NCBI GenBank assembly: GCA_947178245.1
Contig: CAMWXO010000034.1
Coordinates: 1 to 11,966, forward strand
Source of the DNA: an uncultured Porphyromonadaceae bacterium
GTDB lineage: Bacteria; Bacteroidota; Bacteroidia; Bacteroidales; Muribaculaceae
Length of the DNA: 11,966 nt
Reading direction: 5' to 3'
Below are positions 5,546 through 11,966 of the stretch, piece by piece. The position numbers and the translations under genes are program-made. The notes under the pieces are model-generated. The model had not been told where the DNA came from and did no database searches. It worked only from the letters and a program-made list of their open reading frames with translations. How positions within the stretch are numbered: position 1 is the first letter of the stretch; each line of letters opens with the position of its first letter.

Positions 5546-8170
5546 TCAAAGAGATAGCATCTCGAAAATCTTGTCTCCCGCAGCCGAGAGACCCTCGGGA
5601 TCCTTACCTCCGGCCTGGGCGAAGAACGGTTGTCCGCCGCCGCCGCCCTTTATGAGTTTGGCTGCCTCGCGCACTATCTGGCCCGCATTCAGACCGCTTT
5701 TCACAAGATCGTCGCTCAATGCCACGGTGAGAAGCGGTTTCTTCTCGGGCGACAGTGTGGTTCCGATGAATACGGTGTGCTCCGGACTATCCTTGCGCAC
5801 CATGAAGGCGATGTTCTTCACCACATCGGGCATGAAGATACCGTTGATGCCGACAACCTTGACACCATTGATCTCTTTCGCTTTCTCGAAAGCCTGTCGC
5901 GCGATATTGGCTGTGCGCTCGGCCATCGCTTCGTCAAGTTTCTTATGCAGGTCGGAATTTTCCTTCACCGCTTTCTCTACGGCGACGCGAATATTACCGG
6001 TTGAGCCGAGTAGCGACGAGAGACCGGCGATCAAATCCTGGAAATTATCGATTACGCTTTCCACTTCCGCTCCGGAGACAGCTTCGATACGGCGTATTCC
6101 GGCAGCGATACTGCTTTCAGATACGATTCTGACCATACCTATATTGCCGGTGTTGGCTACGTGAGTGCCACCGCAGAGTTCGACTGAATCGCCAAACCGT
6201 ACCACTCTCACCTTATCGCCGTACTTTTCACCAAACAGCGCCATAGCACCGAGCGACTTAGCATCGGCTATAGGCATTTCGCGGTGCTCCTCGAGAGGCA
6301 TGGCCTTGCGTATGCGCGAATTTACTATATGCTCCACTTTCCTGATTTCTTCGGGGGTCACTTTCTGGAAATGGGAGAAGTCGAAGCGAAGCGACGTGGG
6401 AGAAACGTATGAACCTTTCTGCTCCACATGCGTGCCCAAAACCTCTCTCAAAGCTTCATGAAGAAGGTGAGTTGCCGAGTGATTGGCAGAGATGGCGTCG
6501 CGGGCATCCTTGTCGATTACAGCCGTAAATGTATCTTGCGGATTCTCGGGAAGTGTATAACTGAGATGGACATTCACGTTGTTCTCACGCTTGGTGTCGA
6601 AAATGACAGTTTCCTTGCCTTCTGAATCAATCAGTTTACCCTTATCACCGACCTGACCGCCCATCTCTCCATAGAAGGGAGTCTGATCGAGCATAATCTG
6701 ATAGAATTCCTTACCCTTCTGCTTTACCTTGCGGAAACGAAGGATGCGGCTTTCGCATTCCGTATTGTCATAGCCCACGAACTTCTGCTCACCTTCCTTC
6801 AAGACTACCCAGTCGCCGGTCTCGATAGCGGCTGCATTGCGTGCGCGTTCTTTCTGGCGGTTCATCTCTTCCTCATATCCTTTGCGGTCGAGAGTCATTC
6901 CCTGTTCCCGCAGAATGAGCTCGGTGAGGTCAAGCGGGAATCCGTAGGTGTCATAGAGCGTGAAGGCATCCTTACCGCTGATTTCAGTCTTGCCTTCCTC
7001 TTTAGCCGTTGCTATCAGATTGTCGAGCAGACCTATTCCCTTGTCAAGAGTGCGGAGGAATGATTCCTCCTCTTCCTTGATCACCTTCTTGATCAATTCT
7101 TTCTGTGCCACAAGCTCAGGATAGGCCTCCCCCATCTGATCTGTCAGCGTGTCTACGAGCTGATAGATGAACGGCGTCTTGCAGTCTAAGAAAGTGTAGG
7201 CATATCTCACGGCACGGCGCAGAATACGACGTATCACATAGCCGGCCTTGGCATTGCTCGGAAGCTGGGAATCAGCTATGGAAAATGCTATCGTGCGGCA
7301 ATGGTCTGAGCATACGCGCATGGCCACATCCGTCATCTTGTCTTTTCCATATTCCTTGCCGGTGATCTCGCTGATCTTGGCTATGAACGGCGTGAAGACA
7401 TCAGTATCATAGTTAGATTTCTTACCCTGAAGGGCCATGCAGAGACGCTCGAAGCCCATGCCGGTGTCAATCACCTTTGCAGGCAGAGGCTCAAGATGGC
7501 CGTCGGCCTTACGCTCATACTGCATGAAGACGAGATTCCAGATCTCGATCACCTGCGGATTATCTTTATTTACGAGTGTAGCCCCGTCTACGGCTGCACG
7601 TTCCTCATCGCTTCTCAGGTCAATGTGGATTTCCGAGCATGGGCCGCACGGGCCCGTGTCTCCCATTTCCCAGAAATTGTCGTGGCGGTTGCCGTTGATG
7701 ATATGGCTTTTCGGCAGATGAGCCTCCCAGTATCCGGCTGCTTCGTTATCGCGGTCAAGACCCTCGGGGGCATAACCCTCGAAGACAGTGGCATACAGCC
7801 TGTCGGGATCGAGTTTCAGTACGTCTACAAGGTATTCCCACGCCCAGTCAATGGCCTCTTTCTTGAAATAGTCGCCGAACGACCAGTTGCCGAGCATCTC
7901 AAACATCGTGTGGTGATAGGTGTCATGGCCCACTTCTTCAAGATCGTTATGCTTGCCGCTGACACGAAGACATTTCTGAGAGTCCGCGACACGAGTGTAT
8001 TTTGCCGGGCGGTTGCCGAGAATAATATCCTTAAACTGATTCATTCCCGCATTGGTGAACATCAGCGTCGGGTCGTCTTTGATCACCATGGGCGCCGAAG
8101 GCACGATATGATGTCCTTTACTTTCAAAAAACCGCTTGAACGATTCCCTGATTTCCTTAGATGTTGGCAT
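5546..8170 (-). CDS. alaS: Alanyl-tRNA synthetase
   Basis: The 874-residue protein charges tRNA-Ala with alanine in the cytoplasm and edits Ser/Gly mischarging. All domains are present. The class II catalytic core at the N-terminus includes MFTNAGMNQFKDI (37-49), motif 2 TMFEMLGNWSFGDYF (88-102) and motif 3 GMGFERL (237-243). The editing domain has its zinc site HSATH (H564, H568) and CGGTH (C666, H670). The C-Ala domain near the C-terminus has the Gly-rich GGGGGQPFFAQAGG. Length is usual for bacterial AlaRS. The start fits the conserved opening TSKEIRESFKRFF. A Bacteroides-type promoter lies about 77 bp upstream, and the leader between contains a hairpin and a 12-bp palindrome, so expression may be separately controlled from the genes upstream. 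hemW follows in the same operon. Confidence 0.98.
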   Translation of the reverse strand: MPTSKEIRESFKRFFESKGHHIVPSAPMVIKDDPTLMFTNAGMNQFKDIILGNRPAKYTRVADSQKCLRVSGKHNDLEEVGHDTYHHTMFEMLGNWSFGDYFKKEAIDWAWEYLVDVLKLDPDRLYATVFEGYAPEGLDRDNEAAGYWEAHLPKSHIINGNRHDNFWEMGDTGPCGPCSEIHIDLRSDEERAAVDGATLVNKDNPQVIEIWNLVFMQYERKADGHLEPLPAKVIDTGMGFERLCMALQGKKSNYDTDVFTPFIAKISEITGKEYGKDKMTDVAMRVCSDHCRTIAFSIADSQLPSNAKAGYVIRRILRRAVRYAYTFLDCKTPFIYQLVDTLTDQMGEAYPELVAQKELIKKVIKEEEESFLRTLDKGIGLLDNLIATAKEEGKTEISGKDAFTLYDTYGFPLDLTELILREQGMTLDRKGYEEEMNRQKERARNAAAIETGDWVVLKEGEQKFVGYDNTECESRILRFRKVKQKGKEFYQIMLDQTPFYGEMGGQVGDKGKLIDSEGKETVIFDTKRENNVNVHLSYTLPENPQDTFTAVIDKDARDAISANHSATHLLHEALREVLGTHVEQKGSYVSPTSLRFDFSHFQKVTPEEIRKVEHIVNSRIRKAMPLEEHREMPIADAKSLGAMALFGEKYGDKVRVVRFGDSVELCGGTHVANTGNIGMVRIVSESSIAAGIRRIEAVSGAEVESVIDNFQDLIAGLSSLLGSTGNIRVAVEKAVKENSDLHKKLDEAMAERTANIARQAFEKAKEINGVKVVGINGIFMPDVVKNIAFMVRKDSPEHTVFIGTTLSPEKKPLLTVALSDDLVKSGLNAGQIVREAAKLIKGGGGGQPFFAQAGGKDPEGLSAAGDKIFEMLSL

Positions 8171-8186
8171 ATTATTAAGTTTGTAT

Positions 8187-8225
8187 ATTTCAGTTAGCTA
8201 ACTCCGTTGCCGGAGCATTTCAGTT
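8187..8225 (-). promoter_or_regulatory. alaS leader: tetraloop hairpin, palindrome and direct repeat
   Basis: In the predicted 5' untranslated region of alaS, the transcript strand reads CTCCG-GCAA-CGGAG (8202-8215), a perfect 5-bp stem closed by a GNRA-type loop. Immediately downstream and partly overlapping is the perfect 12-bp palindrome AGTTAGCTAACT (8192-8203). Both lie between two copies of AACTGAAAT (8217-8225 and 8187-8195). The hairpin lacks a U-tract, so it is not an evident terminator. It could be a regulator- or AlaRS-binding site, or simply stabilise the mRNA 5' end. E. coli AlaRS is known to repress its own gene through a palindrome near the promoter; extending that to this sequence is inference. 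Confidence 0.45.
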
Positions 8226-8246
8226 GTTATTTATGCTATTGTATTG

Positions 8247-8278
8247 CAAAATTATAAAAAATATGCTTTAGTTCCAAA
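8247..8278 (-). promoter_or_regulatory. Bacteroides-type (sigma-AB) promoter for alaS-hemW
   Basis: On the minus strand TTTG (8278-8275) is followed after 20 bp by TAATTTTG (8254-8247), an exact match to the -7 consensus TAnnTTTG with its -33 TTTG partner. The surroundings are A/T-rich. Transcription would start near 8240, leaving a leader of about 70 nt before the alaS ATG at 8170. This is the best promoter in the window and supports assignment to Bacteroidota. Confidence 0.75.
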
Positions 8279-8283
8279 TATTT

Positions 8284-8312
8284 CGCCGATATCGGCACAA
8301 GACGGCGGCGTC
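8284..8312 (-). terminator. GC-rich inverted repeats after yjbQ, possible weak terminator
   Basis: Between the yjbQ stop and the alaS promoter are two small inverted repeats: the perfect 12-bp palindrome GCCGATATCGGC (8285-8296) and GACG-CCGC-CGTC (8301-8312, minus-strand reading). Alternatively CGCCG and CGGCG from the two could pair. On the minus strand they are followed by GAAATATTT rather than a clean U-run, so intrinsic termination is doubtful. Position, just after the last gene of one unit and before the promoter of the next, is the main argument. Confidence 0.3.
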
Positions 8313-8336
8313 GCGGACCAATCCAAGCACTTCTGG

Positions 8337-8747
8337 TTATGAATACACCGTCAATACTATCGTGCGTTCACCTCCGTAGTCACGGAACTCGCAGAGATAT
8401 ATTCCCTGCCATGTGCCGAGATTCAGCCTCTTCTTCGAGATGGGAATTGTCAGCGATACTCCGGCAAGTGTAGATTTGGCATGAGCGGGCATATCGTCGT
8501 CGCCTTCCATCGTATGATCGTAGAAACTGAGGCGTTCTGGCACCAAATGGTTGAAGATCTTCTCCATGTCGGAGCGCACATCCGGGTCAGCGTTCTCGTT
8601 TATCGTCAGGCCGCACGATGTGTGCTTTACAAAGACATTCAGTAATCCCTGCTCCGGCAATTCCGGAATGTGTCTCAGAATCTCTCCTGTGATAAGATGG
8701 CTTCCACGCCGTTTGGCCTGAAGTCTGAACTCAACCTGATAAATCAT
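8337..8747 (-). CDS. yjbQ: YjbQ/UPF0047 family protein (secondary thiamine-phosphate synthase type)
   Basis: The 136-residue protein is full length for the YjbQ family (older name UPF0047), which forms small jelly-roll-like subunits. Conserved features visible are the block KHTSCGLTINENADPDVRSD (41-60), the motif HAKSTLAG (89-96), an acidic segment EGDDD (81-85) and GTWQGIYLCEFR (111-122). H42, H78 and H89 are candidate active-site or metal ligands. E. coli YjbQ has weak thiamine-phosphate synthase activity, hence the database name, but the physiological role of the family is not settled. The gene starts 20 bp after the RSH stop with GGGAC upstream, so it probably shares that transcript. Nothing suggests a functional tie to (p)ppGpp beyond co-location. 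Confidence 0.9.
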   Translation of the reverse strand: MIYQVEFRLQAKRRGSHLITGEILRHIPELPEQGLLNVFVKHTSCGLTINENADPDVRSDMEKIFNHLVPERLSFYDHTMEGDDDMPAHAKSTLAGVSLTIPISKKRLNLGTWQGIYLCEFRDYGGERTIVLTVYS

Positions 8748-8767
8748 AGTCCCGATTATTTATACTG

Positions 8768-10669
8768 TCAGAAAATCTCCCTTACCGAGTCTATATCGGG
8801 GAGTTTTGATATCTGCTCCATTACCGTGCGTAATTCTCCGTAGCTGTGAACCGCGAAAGTGATAAGTATGGTTGCGATCGAATCCTCTGTCTTCGTGTTG
8901 ATGCTTCCTATAGAGAGGTTGAGGGTGTTTGATATGCTGTCCACAAGATCAATCACCATGTGCGGACGGTCTACACATACCACTTCTATCTCAACAGGAT
9001 ATAGTGTGTCGTTGGCTTCAAAGTCCACGCTCACGATGTTGTCGCCGAGCTGCGACGACATCTTTATCACCTCCGGACAGTCGCGCTTATGCACCATGAT
9101 GCGCCCGTCGGTATTCTTGAATCCGATTACTTCCTCATCAGGCATAGGTTTGCAAATAGGACACCGGTCATACTTGGGTTTTGGTATCTTGGCAAGATAT
9201 GACCGAATGGCCTTACGCGCCTTGTATGATACGGTGGAGTCGAGCCATTCCGGCACCGGATGGCTGTTCGGATCGGAAAAGACTTCGATTATATCGCCCC
9301 TGTGAAGAGGGGTCTTTATTGACGCGAGTCTGCCGTTGATGCGCGCATACTTGGCCTGCGCTCCAAGTTTAGAATGCACTTCGTATGCAAAATCAAGCAC
9401 TGTTGATTTCTGTGGCAGTACGATAGGCTTTCCCTGAGGTGTGAAGACCATGATGTCGTCATTATAGAAGGAAGCCACCACATTCTCGATGAATGTTGCG
9501 CCTCCGTCTTGCGCATTCTTGGATATCTCACGCAGATTTTCTCTGAACTTGTTGATCCAGCGGCGGATGTTGCCTTCCGAGCGGTCGCTGAGGCAGCCGA
9601 ACTGAGAGTTGGTCACCATACGCTCGCTGCTGATGTGCACCTCCTGCCATCGGCCGAAGTCAGCGAGAAGTTTCAGATGGAAGCTCTGATATCCGTTTTC
9701 TTTCGGGCTGTCGATGTAATTTGATATGCCTCCCGGTTTCTCCTTGAAGCGGTCGGTGAGAAGGGAATAGATCTTGAGAGCCATATCCTTCTCAAGCTTG
9801 CGGTCTTCCTCCTTGAATACAATCTCTACAAAATGCCTGTATTTCAGATGGTCGAAGTCATCGCCGTATTTGTGCATCTTGCGCCATAGCGAATAAGGCT
9901 GCCGATAGTCTACATACACCCTGGCCTTTATTCCTCCGCGTCTCAGTATGTTTGAGATCTCGTCGGTGAAGACTTTCAGGCGCGATGCATTGGCTTTCTT
10001 GTCGGCCTCGATGCGCGCGGCGAGTTCGGAATATTCGTGCGGACATCTGAACCGCAGGGAAAGGTTCTCCAGTTCCGTCTTCACGTTATAAAGTCCAAGT
10101 CTGGTGGCGAGCGGAGCATAGAAATAATCGGTCTCTCCCGCTATCTTCATCTGCTTGTCGGGCTGCATTGACGAGAGTGTTCTCATGTTGTGGAGCCGGT
10201 CGGCAAGTTTTACGAGAAGGGCGCGGATGTCATATTGCACTGAATTGAGCATCTGCTTGAAATTGTCGAGTTGCTTAGACATCTCATACTTCTCTTTCTT
10301 CTGCTTCGTCACCACGCGAACGAGAAAGGCCACATCGTTGCCGAAACGTTTCTGCAGCTGCTCTATAGTCCAGTTGGAATCTTCCACCACATCGTGAAGG
10401 AAGGCCGCGATCACCGAGTCAATGTCGAGATTAAGTTCCTTCGCCGCGATGGTAGCCACTGCAATGGGATGGAAGATATAAGGCTCTCCGGTCTTGCGTT
10501 TCTGCGCCGAATGCGCCTCGCGCGCCACTTCAAACGAATCTACGAGTCGCTGGTAGTCTTCGTCGCTGACACGCGGACGCATCGTATCAAACACCACCCG
10601 GGCCCGCCGTTCTATCTCCCGGCTGTAGTCAGTGATGTCGGTAGTCGGTATCAAGCCTTTCTCTTTCAT
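8768..10669 (-). CDS. rsh: RelA/SpoT homologue, probably (p)ppGpp hydrolase with degenerate synthetase domain
   Basis: The 633-residue protein has the long RSH domain order. The HD hydrolase domain (about 45-195) keeps H67, H92-D93, E96-D97 and DRLHN (157-161). The synthetase-like domain covers about 240-375, then come TGS (about 403-465, with conserved H432), a zinc-finger-like region (C503, C506, H527, C531) and ACT (about 557-633). The synthetase motifs are eroded. YSLWRKM (259-265) remains, but the following segment FDHLKYRHFVEIVF (272-285) has Tyr276 where a catalytic Asp is expected and Glu where the conserved Arg sits. EVQIRT has become EVHISS, and the downstream MH..AE..AAHW block is absent. 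It is also shorter than usual (about 700-750). I infer a hydrolase-only enzyme, with synthesis by another RSH elsewhere. The start is supported by GGAAG 8 bp upstream. It lies 51 bp after mlaF and 20 bp before yjbQ. Confidence 0.93.
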   Translation of the reverse strand: MKEKGLIPTTDITDYSREIERRARVVFDTMRPRVSDEDYQRLVDSFEVAREAHSAQKRKTGEPYIFHPIAVATIAAKELNLDIDSVIAAFLHDVVEDSNWTIEQLQKRFGNDVAFLVRVVTKQKKEKYEMSKQLDNFKQMLNSVQYDIRALLVKLADRLHNMRTLSSMQPDKQMKIAGETDYFYAPLATRLGLYNVKTELENLSLRFRCPHEYSELAARIEADKKANASRLKVFTDEISNILRRGGIKARVYVDYRQPYSLWRKMHKYGDDFDHLKYRHFVEIVFKEEDRKLEKDMALKIYSLLTDRFKEKPGGISNYIDSPKENGYQSFHLKLLADFGRWQEVHISSERMVTNSQFGCLSDRSEGNIRRWINKFRENLREISKNAQDGGATFIENVVASFYNDDIMVFTPQGKPIVLPQKSTVLDFAYEVHSKLGAQAKYARINGRLASIKTPLHRGDIIEVFSDPNSHPVPEWLDSTVSYKARKAIRSYLAKIPKPKYDRCPICKPMPDEEVIGFKNTDGRIMVHKRDCPEVIKMSSQLGDNIVSVDFEANDTLYPVEIEVVCVDRPHMVIDLVDSISNTLNLSIGSINTKTEDSIATILITFAVHSYGELRTVMEQISKLPDIDSVREIF

Positions 10670-10720
10670 CGTTGATCTTCCTTTTTCTCTTGTGCGAATA
10701 TATTAATATGCCGATTCTCG

Positions 10721-11494
10721 TTATTGTCTGTTGGCGTTGCGCTCCATATATGACTTCACCTCGCGGAAGAGATTGGAAGCGAACACGAAGTCGTTGAGAC
10801 TTTTACTCTCGCTCTCATATATGGTCTTGTCGTTGCCTGTCCAGTCGCAGTAGCCCTTATTGATGAATATGATATGCTCTCCTATTCCGAGCACGGAGTT
10901 CATGTCGTGGGTGTTGATCACCGTAGTGATGCCGTATTCGTGAGTGATGTCGCTCAGAAGATCATCAATAAGGATGGATGTGCGGGGGTCAAGGCCTGAA
11001 TTAGGCTCGTCGCAGAAAAGATATTTGGGATTGAGGGCTATGGCGCGCGCTATCGCCACACGCTTCTGCATACCTCCGGAAATTTCCGAGGGATACTTTG
11101 CGTCGGCATTCTTCAGTCCTACCCTATCTATGCAGAAGTGCGCCCTCTCCAATTGCTCGTCAGTGCTGAGCGGTGAGAACATCTTCAGCGGAAACATTAC
11201 GTTTCCGAGCACGGTCTCGTTATCGAACAGGGCCGACCCTTGGAAGAGCATGCCGATATCCATGCGCAGTTGCTTGCGCTGCTCTGAGTTCATGGTGTTG
11301 AGGCAGCGTCCGTCGTAATATATCTCGCCTTCCTCCGGCCTGAGAAGACCGACGAGGCATTTCAATAGCACGGTCTTTCCTGAGCCGGACTGGCCTATGA
11401 TAAGGTTTGTCTTGCCGGTTTCAAAGACAGCCGTTATATCATGGAGCACCTGCACTCCGTCAAACCATTTGCTGATATTCTTTACTTCGATCAT
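10721..11494 (-). CDS. mlaF: MlaF-type ABC transporter ATP-binding protein
   Basis: The 257-residue ATPase drives the MlaE permease complex that moves phospholipids between inner and outer membranes and maintains outer-membrane lipid asymmetry. All ABC motifs are present: Walker A GQSGSGKT (34-41), Q-loop Q85, signature SGGMQ (139-143), Walker B YLFCDEP (158-164) and H-loop H196. The stretch MLFQGSALFDNETVLGNVMF (82-101) is characteristic of the MlaF branch. Its ATG overlaps the mlaE stop as ATGA, so the two are translationally coupled. The MCE-domain partner (MlaD) is not in the window; in Bacteroidota it often lies immediately next to mlaF, but here the next gene is rsh, so it must be elsewhere. 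Confidence 0.93.
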   Translation of the reverse strand: MIEVKNISKWFDGVQVLHDITAVFETGKTNLIIGQSGSGKTVLLKCLVGLLRPEEGEIYYDGRCLNTMNSEQRKQLRMDIGMLFQGSALFDNETVLGNVMFPLKMFSPLSTDEQLERAHFCIDRVGLKNADAKYPSEISGGMQKRVAIARAIALNPKYLFCDEPNSGLDPRTSILIDDLLSDITHEYGITTVINTHDMNSVLGIGEHIIFINKGYCDWTGNDKTIYESESKSLNDFVFASNLFREVKSYMERNANRQ

Positions 11495-11966
11495 TGCAGA
11501 AGGAGTTTTGTGAGGATTACGTCAGCAAGCAGAATCAGGATAGAACTGGCCACTACAGCGTTGGTGCTTGCCTTGCCCACTTCAAGGGCCCCTCCCTTTA
11601 CGTAGTAGCCATAAAATGCAGCCACGGTCGATATGATATATGCGAAGACTATAGTCTTGATGATGCCATACCAAACATACCATTCATTGAAGAAAGACTG
11701 TATGCCGTAGATATAATTCTCCACGGTCAGCATGTCGGTGAACTGGGCTACTGCCCATCCGCCCCAAAGACCTACGAACATGGAGAGAACACACAGCACC
11801 GGCACGAAGAGCACGAAGCCGATCATCTTCGGAAGCACGATGAAATTGGCTGAATTGATGCCCATGATCTCCATGGCGTCGATCTGCTCCGTAACCCGCA
11901 TGGTGCCTATCTCTGAAGATATGTTGGAGCCGACCTTGCCGGCAAGAATCAGGCACATCATGGTGG
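11491..11966 (-). CDS. mlaE: MlaE-type ABC transporter permease (5' end cut off)
   Basis: The frame stays open to the right edge, so only the last 157 residues are present, and the true start lies outside; the Met codons near the edge are internal. The stretch LAGKVGSNISSEIGTMRVTE and following EQIDAMEIMGINS match the conserved core of MlaE/YrbE permeases. It is followed by hydrophobic segments (PKMIGFVLFVPVLCVLSMFV, then FAYIISTVAAFYGYYV, and a last helix ASSILILLADVIL). The protein is the integral inner-membrane subunit of the phospholipid transporter and works with MlaF, whose start codon overlaps its stop. About 90-110 N-terminal residues are missing compared with the family. Confidence 0.92.
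   Translation of the reverse strand, partial: TMMCLILAGKVGSNISSEIGTMRVTEQIDAMEIMGINSANFIVLPKMIGFVLFVPVLCVLSMFVGLWGGWAVAQFTDMLTVENYIYGIQSFFNEWYVWYGIIKTIVFAYIISTVAAFYGYYVKGGALEVGKASTNAVVASSILILLADVILTKLLLQ

Noticed and set aside
5571..6164. 197-codon plus-strand frame antisense to alaS
   Set aside because: Low-complexity Ser/Pro/Ala-rich translation opposite the C-terminal part of alaS; no domain recognised and no plausible start region.
7496..8197. 233-codon plus-strand open frame antisense to the start of alaS
   Set aside because: It lies opposite the well-conserved alaS coding sequence, resembles no family, and is explained as a shadow of a long GC-balanced gene.
10670..10720. TATATTCG on the minus strand as a promoter for rsh
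   Set aside because: One mismatch to TAnnTTTG and no TTTG at the right distance; read-through from mlaF is as likely.
11941..11966. Met codons near the right edge as possible mlaE start
   Set aside because: The frame stays open to the edge and the conserved MlaE core begins immediately, so these are internal methionines of a truncated gene.

Overview
The window looks like a chromosomal segment from a Gram-negative Bacteroidota member, most likely order Bacteroidales. The reasons are a -33/-7 promoter of the Bacteroides type (TTTG, 20 bp, TAATTTTG) in front of alaS, A/T-rich rather than strongly Shine-Dalgarno start regions, a PG1098-type methyltransferase, an ECF sigma factor paired with a membrane-anchored beta-barrel protein, and a lipoprotein serpin. 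Family or genus cannot be fixed from the sequence by eye; a gut Muribaculaceae- or Bacteroides-like host is a guess. No tRNA, rRNA, CRISPR array, insertion sequence or phage gene was recognised.

Layout. At 1-2990 there is a minus-strand cluster, read in the order serpin lipoprotein, ECF sigma factor, trans-envelope anti-sigma-like protein; the last runs off the left edge. The genes are 7 bp apart and then overlap by 11 bp, so they very probably form one operon. A 168-bp divergent intergenic region follows, then the only plus-strand gene, a class I SAM methyltransferase of the PG1098/THUMP-like family (3159-4397). Its 3' end overlaps the convergent hemW by 17 bp. From there to the right edge everything is on the minus strand: mlaE (cut by the right edge), mlaF, a RelA/SpoT homologue (RSH), yjbQ, then alaS and hemW. 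mlaE and mlaF share an ATGA overlap. alaS has its own recognisable promoter and a structured leader, and hemW follows it by 4 bp.

How the genes work together. The right part is mostly housekeeping: outer-membrane lipid asymmetry (MlaE/MlaF), (p)ppGpp turnover (RSH), a YjbQ-family protein, alanyl-tRNA synthetase and the haem chaperone HemW. The RSH keeps the hydrolase residues but its synthetase motifs are eroded, which suggests a hydrolase-only enzyme. The left part is the accessory and most interesting portion. The sigma factor and its partner have the architecture of the Das/Dma (dual membrane-spanning anti-sigma factor) systems known from Bacteroides thetaiotaomicron. Here they are led by a lipoprotein serpin with an intact inhibitory hinge and a predicted P1 glutamate. 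That combination suggests an envelope-stress or protease-response module in which a protease inhibitor is made together with a trans-envelope signalling pair; this is inference.
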